Assembly (NCBI GenBank): GCA_937958005.1
Contig: CALGOB010000191.1
Location: 1 to 40,755, forward strand
From: an uncultured Cyclobacteriaceae bacterium
GTDB taxonomy: Bacteria; Bacteroidota; Bacteroidia; Cytophagales; Cyclobacteriaceae
DNA length: 40,755 bases
Direction of reading: 5' to 3'
Shown: positions 26,210 to 35,299 of the stretch, piece by piece
Layout: the number at the start of each line of letters is the position of its first letter
Position numbering within the stretch: the first letter of the stretch is position 1
Program-made: the position numbers and the translations under genes
The notes under the pieces: model-generated
Database searches by the model: none
What the model saw: only the letters and a program-made list of their open reading frames with translations
Told to the model about the DNA's origin: nothing

Positions 26210-26599
26210 TTAGTTTGGTTTAGTTGCAATGGAAACTTTAGCTTCTAAAGAAGTTGCTATATCAGCAACAGAGATAAAATCCTGAACTGGAACGTCTTTG
26301 TCACAATGTAACACAACCAAACCTTCCTTTCCAGCAAACTCATTCCTTAAGACTATTTTGAGCCTACTTAAAGAAACTTCCTTATCGTTTACAAAAAACT
26401 TACCTTTATTGGTAATAGTAACACTCACCTTTTGTAAAACTATAGTTGAGTTTTTACTAGTTGGTAAGTTGACTGGTTGACCGGAAGGCGTTATGAATGA
26501 GGAAGTTAACATAAAAAAGATCAATAAAAGGAATACAACATCAGTCATAGACGAGGTACTAAATGCGGCTTGTACTTTATGTTTAGAACTTAAATTCAT
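26210..26599 (-). CDS. exbD: ExbD/TolR-type motor protein
   Basis: 129 residues. One membrane segment (about 18-36) begins with MTDVVFLLLIFFML, whose Asp20 is the conserved proton-pathway residue of ExbD/TolR. The periplasmic domain follows, with VNLPTSKN and VSVTITNKGKFFVNDKEVSL as in the family. The ATG overlaps the TGA of exbB (ATGA). It pairs with ExbB to convert proton flow into motion of the TonB-like protein encoded directly downstream. Confidence 0.93.
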   Translation of the reverse strand: MNLSSKHKVQAAFSTSSMTDVVFLLLIFFMLTSSFITPSGQPVNLPTSKNSTIVLQKVSVTITNKGKFFVNDKEVSLSRLKIVLRNEFAGKEGLVVLHCDKDVPVQDFISVADIATSLEAKVSIATKPN

Positions 26600-27285
26600 T
26601 TCTGAGGTTCTTGTAATAAATCGATAAATTCAACAGAATTAAATTCCATATTATGGATAACTTTCTGTACCCTAGCTACCAAAAAATTATAACCAAGATA
26701 AGCTAAGATACCTACAAAAAGACCCGCTGCTGTAGTAACCATTGCTTCATAAATACCTCCTGAAAGCAATTTAGGACTAACTGCCCCTTCTTCTTGAGCT
26801 ATAGCTATAAAAGCTGAGATCATCCCTGTTACTGTCCCTAAAAAGCCAATCATAGGTGCAGCTCCAGAAATAGTAGCTAATAGGCTGAGGTTTTTTTCAA
26901 GCCTATAAACTTCTATTTTACCAATATTCTCAATTGAAACTTCTATATTTTTCAAAGGACTACCTATTCTAGACAATCCTTTTTCTATCATTCTTGCAAT
27001 AGGTGTATTCGTTTGCTGACAGAATAACCTGGCTCCGTTAATATCCCCATTGATTACCTTATTCCTAATTTCATCTTTAAAGCTCTCTGGAGTTCCTCCG
27101 GCACTTCTGATATGTGACAGTCTTTCAAAAAAGATATAAACAGCCAATATCCACAAAAGCAATATTGGCACCATCATATATCCTCCATTTAATAGAAGAT
27201 CTAAAATGGATATGGACTCTACTAACTCTTCTTCAGCTCCAATGCCAGAAGGGTCAATTTGCATAAACAAGGCAATTTTATTCAT
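26596..27285 (-). CDS. exbB: ExbB/TolQ-type proton channel
   Basis: 229 residues with three membrane segments (about 35-53, 130-155 and 175-200). SGAAPMIGFLGTVTGMISAF and EAMVTTAAGLFVGILAYLGY are the MotA/TolQ/ExbB family motifs, with the conserved Thr residues lining the channel. The loop between segments 1 and 2 is cytoplasmic, as in the family. It starts at ATG 27283-27285 (a second ATG seven codons in is possible), 56 bases after the SPOR-protein gene. It is the first gene of the exbB-exbD-TonB-like-folC-trmB run. Confidence 0.93.
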   Translation of the reverse strand: MNKIALFMQIDPSGIGAEEELVESISILDLLLNGGYMMVPILLLWILAVYIFFERLSHIRSAGGTPESFKDEIRNKVINGDINGARLFCQQTNTPIARMIEKGLSRIGSPLKNIEVSIENIGKIEVYRLEKNLSLLATISGAAPMIGFLGTVTGMISAFIAIAQEEGAVSPKLLSGGIYEAMVTTAAGLFVGILAYLGYNFLVARVQKVIHNMEFNSVEFIDLLQEPQK

Positions 27286-27341
27286 ATGTACCTTAACGAA
27301 TAATTTATGGAATAATTACATTTAGTATTCATTAATTACAA

Positions 27342-28628
27342 CTAATATCTAAGTGCCCAAACGTCATCGCCAAATTCGTCTTTATAATCATCTAGGTAAC
27401 TAGCTGCACCTTCAAAAGTGTCAAATTCTGCAATACCAACTCTTGTATACAATGACTTTCCAAAAGGAGGAATTACATAAGGACTTTTACCTTGCGCTGC
27501 CAATTCATTAGCATAGTCTAAAGCTAGGTCTCCATCAATAAGGCTGCCAACAATGATATATGCTTTATTTCTACTCTCCGTTAAGGTAGAAACAGTACCA
27601 GCTGCTACAGAATTAGCTGTAGCGACAGGCCTATTACTAGTAGATCCTTTTCCTGCAGCTTCATTTGTGGTATTATTGTTCGCTGAATCTTCACTTGAGG
27701 TCTGCCCGGTATTACCATTACCTGAACCTGAAGTACCTTCTGATGTAGCAGTAATTTCAGGGTCTGTTATTTCAACTTTCTTTGGTTCTGGTTCAGCGTT
27801 CTTTCTCCGTGACTTTTTATTTTCAACAGTTGCTTTTTTACTACTAGCATCATCACCATCAAAAATACCACCAACCCAGAACAATACTAAGGCCAAAATA
27901 AATACTGCACTTATACCAATAATTAAATATGGGGTAAATGCTTTACTTTTACCTTCAGCCTCGTCACCAGCATAAGCATATGCATTCTCTCCAGTTTCAT
28001 CAATATCTGCAAAATCGTCATCCTCAAAATCAGCTAATCCTTCATCGTTATCGCTCCCATCAAAGACCATCCCCATATCATCTCCTCCATCTAATGAAAA
28101 ATCATCATCCAAGTCTGATTCATTCGCTTCTTCCAAGACACCACCTATGTCTAAATCATCTGTTTCATCATCACCTAATCCCAATACACCTTCTAGTTCA
28201 TCTCCTGATTCAAGACTTAAGTCATCATCCAAATCTGACTCATCTGCTGGTTCTAAAATACCTTCTAATTCAACATTGTCAGTTTCTAATACCAAATCAT
28301 CTTCATCATCCAACAAATCATCACTATCAAGATCCGCACTGATATCACTTAAGTCATTAGAATCATCATCATCAAATGAATCAATTGCATCAAAATCAAC
28401 AGAATCCAGATCTACTGAATCTAAATCCATAGATACATCATCTAAACTTCCTGTGGATTCTTCTGCCTCATCTAAAGCAAAATCCATAATTCCTTCTGTG
28501 TCATCATCAGAATCTAGTTCATCATCTAACTCGTCATATTCCAAATCTGGTAAACCAAAATCATCTTCATCAAATAAGTTATCGTCGTTTTCTTCTGGTT
28601 CCTCGTTATCGAAATTATCCTTTGCCAT
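27342..28628 (-). CDS. SPOR-domain membrane protein with very acidic cytoplasmic half
   Basis: 428 residues. Residues 1-225 are extremely Asp/Glu/Ser-rich and contain an imperfect 40-residue repeat (ILEPADESDLDDDLSLESGD near 124-143, VLEEANESDLDDDFSLDGGD near 164-183). One membrane segment lies at about 232-255. A periplasmic linker rich in Ser/Thr/Asn leads to a SPOR-like domain (about 350-428; AYIIVGSLIDGDLALDYANE and SLYTRVGIAEFDTFEGAASY). SPOR domains bind glycan strands lacking stem peptides at division sites. Orientation puts the acidic half in the cytoplasm, perhaps as a docking or charge-based scaffold. The gene lies between the barrel gene and exbB, suggesting a link with that motor. 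Confidence 0.85.
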   Translation of the reverse strand: MAKDNFDNEEPEENDDNLFDEDDFGLPDLEYDELDDELDSDDDTEGIMDFALDEAEESTGSLDDVSMDLDSVDLDSVDFDAIDSFDDDDSNDLSDISADLDSDDLLDDEDDLVLETDNVELEGILEPADESDLDDDLSLESGDELEGVLGLGDDETDDLDIGGVLEEANESDLDDDFSLDGGDDMGMVFDGSDNDEGLADFEDDDFADIDETGENAYAYAGDEAEGKSKAFTPYLIIGISAVFILALVLFWVGGIFDGDDASSKKATVENKKSRRKNAEPEPKKVEITDPEITATSEGTSGSGNGNTGQTSSEDSANNNTTNEAAGKGSTSNRPVATANSVAAGTVSTLTESRNKAYIIVGSLIDGDLALDYANELAAQGKSPYVIPPFGKSLYTRVGIAEFDTFEGAASYLDDYKDEFGDDVWALRY

Positions 28629-28746
28629 AAGTTATAATTGGTTTACTTCAACTGCCGAAAATAACACAAAAGTTACCTATGCACGAAGTTTATTGTATTT
28701 TTTTATCTTAAAGTTATAAAAATAAGTGGATATTTAGTAAAATTAA

Positions 28747-30417
28747 TCAGAATGAATACGTAAATCCTGCACTTACTTGCAATCCTCTACCTTGGTAATT
28801 TAAATACCGCTCATAGTTTTCTCCAATGATATTATTTAAATTCAGATAAATTCCAGCTCTATCCGATAGGATATACTTGCTCTGCAAATTAAGTAACACG
28901 GTAGCCTCTAAAGTTTCTTGTTCACCTGTTTGTAAATTGATTCCTTCAATACCAGATAATATATTGAATGAAGGTGAAAGAATTACCTTATCAAAAATAT
29001 TGTATTTGGCAGTGATGTCAAATTCCAATGTAGGTTTATGCCAAGCTTCAGCTAAAACATCTGTGTCATAACCATAAAAATTGGATTCCAATTGAACGCT
29101 TGCTTTCTCAAAGAATGAATAAGCAACACTAGCGGAAAATTTAAATACTGAAACGTTGTCATAAAGTATATCAAATCTTGTACTATCATTTAATCCATTT
29201 GCAAAAAAGGATTGATTATTAATACTACCTGCTGAAAAACTAACACTTGCACTAATCTTATCATTAACTTTTCCATTTACTCCCCCATAAAACTCTAATT
29301 TATTACTTGCATTGACTAGTGCTTGCCGAGGCCCTACCCAAGGGTTCTCACTGGAAAGGTTATTAAATGAAGTAAAGCTTTTTCCTCCCGTAATCCCTCC
29401 ATAAACATCAAATGTTTCGGATATAGGAAATCTTACATGTACATGAGGGAAAACAGAAGATTTCTTATTAGTGCTGAGCGTATCATTATCTAGTGCTACT
29501 TGAAATCCTAAAGTAAGGTAAACGCCTGAAATCTTTCTTTCGTAAGTTGGTTTAAACAACAGTAAGTTTCTATTGATACTTGTTGAATCCTCATATTGTG
29601 ATAATGTACCTTCTACTTCTAGTCCAATTACACTTTCTTCATCTAACTTATAGCTAAAACCTCCATCCAAGTTGAAATTATTTTCGGATGCCTGAAAAGT
29701 ATTCTTAAAAGAAGCAAAGCCTGTTTCAATCTGATACCTGAGCGGGCTATTCTGGTTTGTTCCAAAAAAACCAAGATTGACATTAAACCGGTCAAACTGT
29801 TGTCTAATACTGTCTTGATTAGGTGGTGTATCTGATAGCTGATAACCATAGAAATGATTAATGGCGTTCTTGTATCCAATGGAGGCATATGAGGTTGTTT
29901 TTTTGCCAAAAATCTTACCAAACACTTCTACATCCGTATTACCAGAAGCACTATTCTCATCATCTACAGCTCCTTTTCCAAAAGAATAATGATTAAAATT
30001 TAAACCATAACTATATAACTTATCTCTTTTACTTGCTAATGCAAGATCTACATACGGGGAGCTAAAATTCCCATAACCTAAGGTAATTTTGTTTCCATAC
30101 AATTTCGTAATAGGTTGCTTTGGGATTTTTTGCAACTTGATATTGGGTAGTTTTACATTAGGTGTAAAATCAAAAGATTTCACTCTGTAAGAAATACTAC
30201 CACTACCAATTTCACTTTTCTCTTCCTTAATCGGCTTAAAAAATCGGTTTGCTTTTGGTAATTCAAGCGGCTTATTCTTATCTATGATAAACTGAGCGGC
30301 ATCTATTTCACCATCAGGATTCCATTTAGGATCGTTTTCTGTTTCTTGTGCTGCCAATAGACAACTATTGGAAAGGATTACTACAATTATTAATATTTTT
30401 TTGATCAGCCTAGTCAT
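28747..30417 (-). CDS. Outer-membrane beta-barrel protein
   Basis: 556 residues. A signal peptide (about 1-22, ending CLLAAQE) and a soluble N-terminal part of about 90 residues precede a long series of amphipathic strands such as ITLGYGNFSSPYVDLALASK, VFKFSASVAYSFFEKASVQL and LQVSAGFTYSF. The C-terminus is Phe, as expected for BAM-dependent barrels. About 20 strands are possible, similar to a TonB-dependent receptor barrel, but no clear plug domain or TonB box is visible. It overlaps the TPR gene by 8 bases, so the two form a pair. The substrate is not known. Confidence 0.8.
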   Translation of the reverse strand: MTRLIKKILIIVVILSNSCLLAAQETENDPKWNPDGEIDAAQFIIDKNKPLELPKANRFFKPIKEEKSEIGSGSISYRVKSFDFTPNVKLPNIKLQKIPKQPITKLYGNKITLGYGNFSSPYVDLALASKRDKLYSYGLNFNHYSFGKGAVDDENSASGNTDVEVFGKIFGKKTTSYASIGYKNAINHFYGYQLSDTPPNQDSIRQQFDRFNVNLGFFGTNQNSPLRYQIETGFASFKNTFQASENNFNLDGGFSYKLDEESVIGLEVEGTLSQYEDSTSINRNLLLFKPTYERKISGVYLTLGFQVALDNDTLSTNKKSSVFPHVHVRFPISETFDVYGGITGGKSFTSFNNLSSENPWVGPRQALVNASNKLEFYGGVNGKVNDKISASVSFSAGSINNQSFFANGLNDSTRFDILYDNVSVFKFSASVAYSFFEKASVQLESNFYGYDTDVLAEAWHKPTLEFDITAKYNIFDKVILSPSFNILSGIEGINLQTGEQETLEATVLLNLQSKYILSDRAGIYLNLNNIIGENYERYLNYQGRGLQVSAGFTYSF

Positions 30418-33400
30418 TGTTATTTTCCTCTACGTTATTTAATGAATCAATCAAAATGGTAGAATCTTTAGGAATGATGACTTCCTTTTCTTTTTCCTCT
30501 AATTCTGATAGCTTTTGCCTTGCTTGTACCACTAATAACTGATCTTCAGCTTTTTCAATAATGGAATTAAGAGTAGCTTTAGCTTGGAACAATTCGTCCA
30601 ATGCCAAATAATTGTCAGCAATTAATAAAAATGATTTACCCAACCATTCATCAAACTGGGCAAACTGTTTGTTCAAATTAAACAATGTCTGAAGGGATGT
30701 TTTATATTTCTTAGTCACATAATAAAGTTTCCCAAGCTCATAATTTGCTTCAGCTGCTGTTTCATCTTTTACCCCATTGACCAAGTCTAAATAAATGTCT
30801 TCTGCTGTGGGGTAGTCTTTATTGGTTACAGATATTTTCCCTGATACTAGCTGGGCTTTGTTTTTTAAGTCTGAAGACAATTTTTTCTGCTCAGTAATCT
30901 TATTAACATATAACAAAGTTGAATCGTAATTTTTTTGATCAAAAAATACGGACATAATTCCTTCCCATGCGTTTCCTAATTCCCTCCTATTCCTTGCCTT
31001 ATTCTCAAGTTGTTTAAAGAAATACAATGCTTCTTCATATTCTTCTTCATCAGTAAGTATTGTCCCCAACCTATCCAAAGATCTTCTTTGATAAGTATTT
31101 TGATCATCAGCTACTACCTTTCTTAAATAAGGAATAGCCTCTATTTCATCCCCAGAACGATAATAGCTATCTGCAATGTAATAATCAGCTTCACTTAAAG
31201 ATGCACTGTTATTGTATTTATCTTGAAAGGTCTTAAAAGCTGAAATTGCTTGCTCATATAGCTGTTTGAAATAAAATGATTTAGCCGCTTCAAACTCTAC
31301 TTTCTCTAAACTTTCATCGTCTGGATTAGCTTGTTGAAACTTTGCTAAATAATTATTGAACTCATCCAAATCACCAGTATTGGTAGAGACTTCTTGTAAT
31401 CCGATTAAAGCATCATTGGCTTTTGGGTGAGTCACATATTGATCTAGTACATACTTATAATCATTAGCACTTTTCTTAAACTGTTGTAAATTTGAATAAG
31501 CAAGTGCTCTTTTGATCAATGCAATAGGAATTAAGCTACTTTGTTTTCTGTTATCAATTAAAGAACTAAATCCTTCTATTGCTGTCAGGTAATCACCATC
31601 TTCAAATGAAACTTCTGCTTTTTGTAAAATTGCGTTATCAACGTAACCAGAGCTTGGATAACCTTCAATTACTTTTTGGTAATAGTCCTTGGCAGTTTCA
31701 TTATTTGATTGCAAGGCATTTACTACCCCCAATTGAAAAAAAACATAATCCTTTTTGCTGTTACCACCTTCTAAAAGACTTTCGTAGGTCTTAACTGCAG
31801 TACGGTAATCCTTAGTCACATAAAAACAATCTGCTAATCTTAACCTAGCATCATCAATGTAATAGTCATTACCGTTACTCCCTGCAGGGATTCTCGATAA
31901 ATATGATTTAAAGTTTGCCAATGCATTCGTATAGTCTTTGGTATTATAATAGGCATAGCCAAGCCCATATCTTGCTTTTACATGGTACACAGCAGAATTA
32001 GAACTAGTAGCTGTTACATAGAGAGAAGATTTATAAGCTTTAATTGCCTCTTTGTACAGTTTGCCAATACTATATGCCTCACCCATCCAAAAATGAGCTG
32101 ATATAGTTCTCTCATTGGATTTTTTGTGTTTTAGGGATTTTTCAAAGTACTTAACAGAGCTGGAAAATTTTCTATTGTTGAATTCTTCAGTGCCTTTTAG
32201 GTAGGTCACCTCTTGATAAGTAGTTTTTAGGTCTTCAGATAGGCTTGATAGAGATTCAATATATGAAATAGCAATATCATAATTTGAGGTGCTTAAAAAT
32301 GCTTTGGTCAAGAATTCTTTAGACTCGTTACTGTAAGATCCGTCGGGGTATTCATCATTGTATTTTTTAAGATGCCCTATACTTTCTCCGAAATTTCCAA
32401 GATCAAAATCCACTTTAGCCAATTGGTACAAAGATTCCTCTTTGATTATTGGTTTTTCTGATTTCAGGGCTTCAGAGAAAGCTGCTTTAGCGTAAGCTTT
32501 ATTTTCTGTTTCAATATAGAGTTTTCCTAAATAGTAGGAACTGTAGGCTCCTACCTCAGTTTCATCCAAGGCAGAAAATTTATACTTTTCAATTGCTTTT
32601 TCATTTTGATCAAGTTTACGATAAGTTTCTGCCATATTAAAAAATATGTCCGTAGATGCTCTATTTCTAGTTTTTAGAAGCCCTTTTTCGTAATAGATAA
32701 TGGCATCTTTATACTCTTCCTTATTAAAATGAGCATTTGCTCTTATAAAATAAAGCTCTGGGTTTTTATCCATTACCTCAGGGCTTAACCCTCTTACAAA
32801 AGCGATTGCTTCTCTGAAATTATTGTTTCTGAAATAGATATTTCCAATCATCAAAGCTGCCGATCTGCCAAAACGTTCATCTTGTGATGCTGTTAGCAAA
32901 GCAGTAAGTGCTGTAGTTAAATCATCATCTTGATAAGCTAGATAACCCTTATAATAATTGGCTGCAAGAAAGTGTTCGCAAGTAGGATCGGTTACCTGAC
33001 TAAATGAAGATTTTGCATTCTCAAAATCCTTTCTGTTTAAATAAGAATATCCCAGTTTGAAATTCAGGTCACATGCCAAGCTAGCCTGATTTTTAGATTG
33101 TTCAAAATTGGAAATTGCTTTTTGATATTTACCGTTTTGATAATAATAATCACCAATGGTGTAGCGTGCCGTAGAAGATTTAGAGTGTAAGGGAAAATCA
33201 CTGATAAAATTTTCCATTAAATATTCCCCATCATTATGGTATAATTTGATTGCACAGATAGCCCTGTAATATTGTGCATCTCCTAAATATTTTCTATTGG
33301 ATGTACCAGCAATATATTTTTCAAACGATTGACGAGCTAGGTTATAATGTTTGTCGTCATACTGGTTAAGACCCACTTGATAATAATTTACATTTGATAG

Positions 33401-33475
33401 TGAGTTTGAAGATGGCTGAGCAAACATGTTGAATGCTTGTGCTAGAGCCATGAAAGTAAGTAGTATGTATTTCAC
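30410..33475 (-). CDS. Large exported tetratricopeptide-repeat protein
   Basis: 1021 residues from GTG (33473-33475). The signal peptide is MKYILLTFMALAQAFNMFAQ. Almost the entire mature chain consists of TPR units, many with clear signatures (e.g. ARYTIGDYYYQNGKYQKAIS, ARYGLGYAYYNTKDYTNALA, ADYYIADSYYRSGDEIEAIP), perhaps 20-25 repeats. The spacing resembles BamD/CpoB (YbgF)-type periplasmic TPRs. The C-terminus is acidic and Asn-rich. It overlaps the barrel gene and is followed by the SPOR/ExbB/ExbD/TonB-like set, so a periplasmic scaffold for that envelope machine is a reasonable inference. It is 30 bases downstream of holA. Confidence 0.85.
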   Translation of the reverse strand: MKYILLTFMALAQAFNMFAQPSSNSLSNVNYYQVGLNQYDDKHYNLARQSFEKYIAGTSNRKYLGDAQYYRAICAIKLYHNDGEYLMENFISDFPLHSKSSTARYTIGDYYYQNGKYQKAISNFEQSKNQASLACDLNFKLGYSYLNRKDFENAKSSFSQVTDPTCEHFLAANYYKGYLAYQDDDLTTALTALLTASQDERFGRSAALMIGNIYFRNNNFREAIAFVRGLSPEVMDKNPELYFIRANAHFNKEEYKDAIIYYEKGLLKTRNRASTDIFFNMAETYRKLDQNEKAIEKYKFSALDETEVGAYSSYYLGKLYIETENKAYAKAAFSEALKSEKPIIKEESLYQLAKVDFDLGNFGESIGHLKKYNDEYPDGSYSNESKEFLTKAFLSTSNYDIAISYIESLSSLSEDLKTTYQEVTYLKGTEEFNNRKFSSSVKYFEKSLKHKKSNERTISAHFWMGEAYSIGKLYKEAIKAYKSSLYVTATSSNSAVYHVKARYGLGYAYYNTKDYTNALANFKSYLSRIPAGSNGNDYYIDDARLRLADCFYVTKDYRTAVKTYESLLEGGNSKKDYVFFQLGVVNALQSNNETAKDYYQKVIEGYPSSGYVDNAILQKAEVSFEDGDYLTAIEGFSSLIDNRKQSSLIPIALIKRALAYSNLQQFKKSANDYKYVLDQYVTHPKANDALIGLQEVSTNTGDLDEFNNYLAKFQQANPDDESLEKVEFEAAKSFYFKQLYEQAISAFKTFQDKYNNSASLSEADYYIADSYYRSGDEIEAIPYLRKVVADDQNTYQRRSLDRLGTILTDEEEYEEALYFFKQLENKARNRRELGNAWEGIMSVFFDQKNYDSTLLYVNKITEQKKLSSDLKNKAQLVSGKISVTNKDYPTAEDIYLDLVNGVKDETAAEANYELGKLYYVTKKYKTSLQTLFNLNKQFAQFDEWLGKSFLLIADNYLALDELFQAKATLNSIIEKAEDQLLVVQARQKLSELEEKEKEVIIPKDSTILIDSLNNVEENNND

Positions 33476-33505
33476 CTTTTATTTTTTTCTATAACGGCAA
33501 TTTTG

Positions 33506-34543
33506 TTAATGCAGTATTTTAAAGACTAACTCTTTGATCATAGACCCTTCTGATTGATTCCCACTAGCCCCTACCCCTTTCAATTTCATATCTGCATCTC
33601 TAACGAAAGATAAATTATTGATGACTTTTTGCAAGGGATAGTTTCTTATTGCAGTTAAATATTCATTGACAAAATATGGATTTACCCCAATGGCAGAAGC
33701 TATCTCATTGTTATTTGCTTGTCCATTTTTCATCAGTACTCCGTGCACAAGTAACAGCTTATTAAAATATGCAAATAAATTAAATATGATTAAAATAGAA
33801 GGGTTATTTTTTGGATTTGCATCAAAATAGTTTATTATCTGATTTGCTTTCAAAACCTGTTTAAAGGACAATGCTTTTTGTAATTCAAAGACATTGTACT
33901 CTTTACTAATTCCAATATACTTACTAACCTGATGATCCTCAATCTTAATTTTTTCTGAGAAATTGGTTAAAAGCTTATCTATTTCATTGGTAATTCTGGT
34001 CAGGTTGTTGCCAATAGAATCTGCAATCATTTGGGTGGCTTTGGGTGTAACTTCAAATGCTTTCTCAGCAAAATAGCTTTTCACAAAATCAGGGATTTGA
34101 TTGTCGTATAGTTTTTTCGTAACTAAATTGACACTTTCAGCATCTATTAACTTTCCTATTTTTTTTCTTTTATCAACTGTCTTATACTTGTAACAAAACA
34201 CCAAGATGGTGGAAGGTTGAGGATTTTGAAAATAATTTACTAACAATGCACCTCCTTTCTCGCTATTAAAATCCTTGATTTCCTGCGCTTCTTTCACAAT
34301 GACCACCTGCCTTTCCGACATCATCGGAAATCGCCTTGCATTATTTATTACTGCACTTACATCTGCATCTTTCCCATAAATAACAACTTGGTTAAACCCT
34401 TTTTGAGATTCCTCTAGAGCATGTTCTTCTATGAAATCAGAAATTCTGTCAATAAAATATGTTTCATCACCTTGTAAGAAATAAATAGGTGCAAACTGTT
34501 TTTTCTTTAATTGACTTAATATTGAATCAAAATTGACTGCCAT
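33506..34543 (-). CDS. holA: HolA: DNA polymerase III delta subunit
   Basis: 345 residues. The clamp-loader delta pattern is present: PIYFLQGDETYFIDRISDFI at the N-terminus, INNARRFPMMSERQVVIVKE, LVFCYKYKTVDKRKKIGKLI, LTRITNEIDKLLTNF and VFELQKALSFKQVLKANQII. Delta opens the beta sliding clamp during loading. The normal length supports a complete gene. It starts at ATG 34541-34543 and probably leads the minus-strand run down to 21518, with only short gaps between genes. Confidence 0.93.
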   Translation of the reverse strand: MAVNFDSILSQLKKKQFAPIYFLQGDETYFIDRISDFIEEHALEESQKGFNQVVIYGKDADVSAVINNARRFPMMSERQVVIVKEAQEIKDFNSEKGGALLVNYFQNPQPSTILVFCYKYKTVDKRKKIGKLIDAESVNLVTKKLYDNQIPDFVKSYFAEKAFEVTPKATQMIADSIGNNLTRITNEIDKLLTNFSEKIKIEDHQVSKYIGISKEYNVFELQKALSFKQVLKANQIINYFDANPKNNPSILIIFNLFAYFNKLLLVHGVLMKNGQANNNEIASAIGVNPYFVNEYLTAIRNYPLQKVINNLSFVRDADMKLKGVGASGNQSEGSMIKELVFKILH

Positions 34544-35030
34544 TTCATTTATAAGTTCTTGAAGGTAAAGTTAACCTTCCCAAGTTGAAATACCAGAATT
34601 TACAAGGATTTTGATCTAATACAAGCAACCTTAAAGTTGTATTAAGCGGATAAACCTAATAGAAAAGAATTTTAAACACAATATCAGATTTATGAAGTTT
34701 TATAAAACCCTTTTTGAAAATTTGGCAGAGAAGTTTTTTAGAGAAAAAATCAACAAAGTGGTCTATATATTAAAACAATAGAATATTATCAAATGATAAG
34801 ATTAATCTTGTTTTATTTCATTTGGTAAAACATGAGTAAGAAAGTTTAACAATTCTAAGATAATATATCCACACATTAAGCAACCATTTAGTTATTTAAA
34901 CAGTTCATTGCTCAAAATTTACACTTTCATCAATATGAACGGAATAAATTTTTTGCACTTTTCTAACAATAAAAATAATCATTTTTATTTACTCTTTACA
35001 TTAACTAACTTTGTAATACAATAATATACT
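34544..35030. other. AT-rich divergent intergenic region
   Basis: This 487-base gap lies between holA (minus) and the small plus-strand gene at 35031, and must hold promoters in both directions. The only element I can point to is TAACTTTG at 35006-35013. A short AAGATTAATCTT palindrome near 34797 is unremarkable in such AT-rich DNA. No ORF or RNA gene is evident. Confidence 0.5.
35006..35013 (+). promoter_or_regulatory. Possible Bacteroidota -7 promoter element
   Basis: TAACTTTG matches the Bacteroidota -7 consensus TAnnTTTG and lies 17 bases before the ATG of the small gene at 35031, implying a very short leader. The upstream region is T-rich, but no exact TTTG -33 element is present at the usual spacing. 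Confidence 0.35.
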
Positions 35031-35240
35031 ATGTATTTAATTTGGTATAACCCAGATAGAGAGATTTACGAAAAAGGAAGTGAAGATGATTATCAACGAA
35101 TCAAGGCTTCTAGCTTTAATTCAAACGGTTTTAATGTTTTGTATGAGTTTAACGGTTCCTCAAAACAGATAGCCACAAAAATCTTAAATTCTCTTAATAT
35201 TGCGAGAGAAAGTGAAAATACAGAATCCCCTAGATACTAG
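35031..35240 (+). CDS. Small conserved-looking protein of unknown function
   Basis: 69 residues beginning MYLIWYNPDREIYEKG, with FNVLYEFNGSSKQIATKILN in the middle and a polar tail (SENTESPRY). There is no signal peptide or membrane segment, so it is probably cytoplasmic. A -7-like promoter element sits just upstream and a terminator-shaped hairpin just downstream, which supports it as a real, short transcription unit. The function is not recognised. Confidence 0.65.
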   Translation: MYLIWYNPDREIYEKGSEDDYQRIKASSFNSNGFNVLYEFNGSSKQIATKILNSLNIARESENTESPRY

Positions 35241-35270
35241 ACTTCATTTACTAAAGACTTTTATATATTA

Positions 35271-35299
35271 GCCTCATGAAATTCATAAGGCTTTTTTTT
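35271..35299 (+). terminator. Terminator-shaped hairpin containing the start codon of the next gene
   Basis: GCCTCATGA and TCATAAGGC pair with one C-A mismatch around a 3-base loop (35271-35291), followed by eight T residues (35292-35299). This is the form of an intrinsic terminator for the small gene ending at 35240. The ATG of the lipoprotein gene (35276-35278) lies in the stem, and the T-run encodes its residues 6-8. It may therefore end the upstream transcript, hide the start codon, or attenuate readthrough. Confidence 0.6.

Noticed and set aside
28147-28719. Long Ser/Lys-rich open frame on the plus strand
   Set aside because: It is the antisense shadow of the Asp-rich half of the SPOR protein; Asp codons read in reverse give Ser-rich frames.
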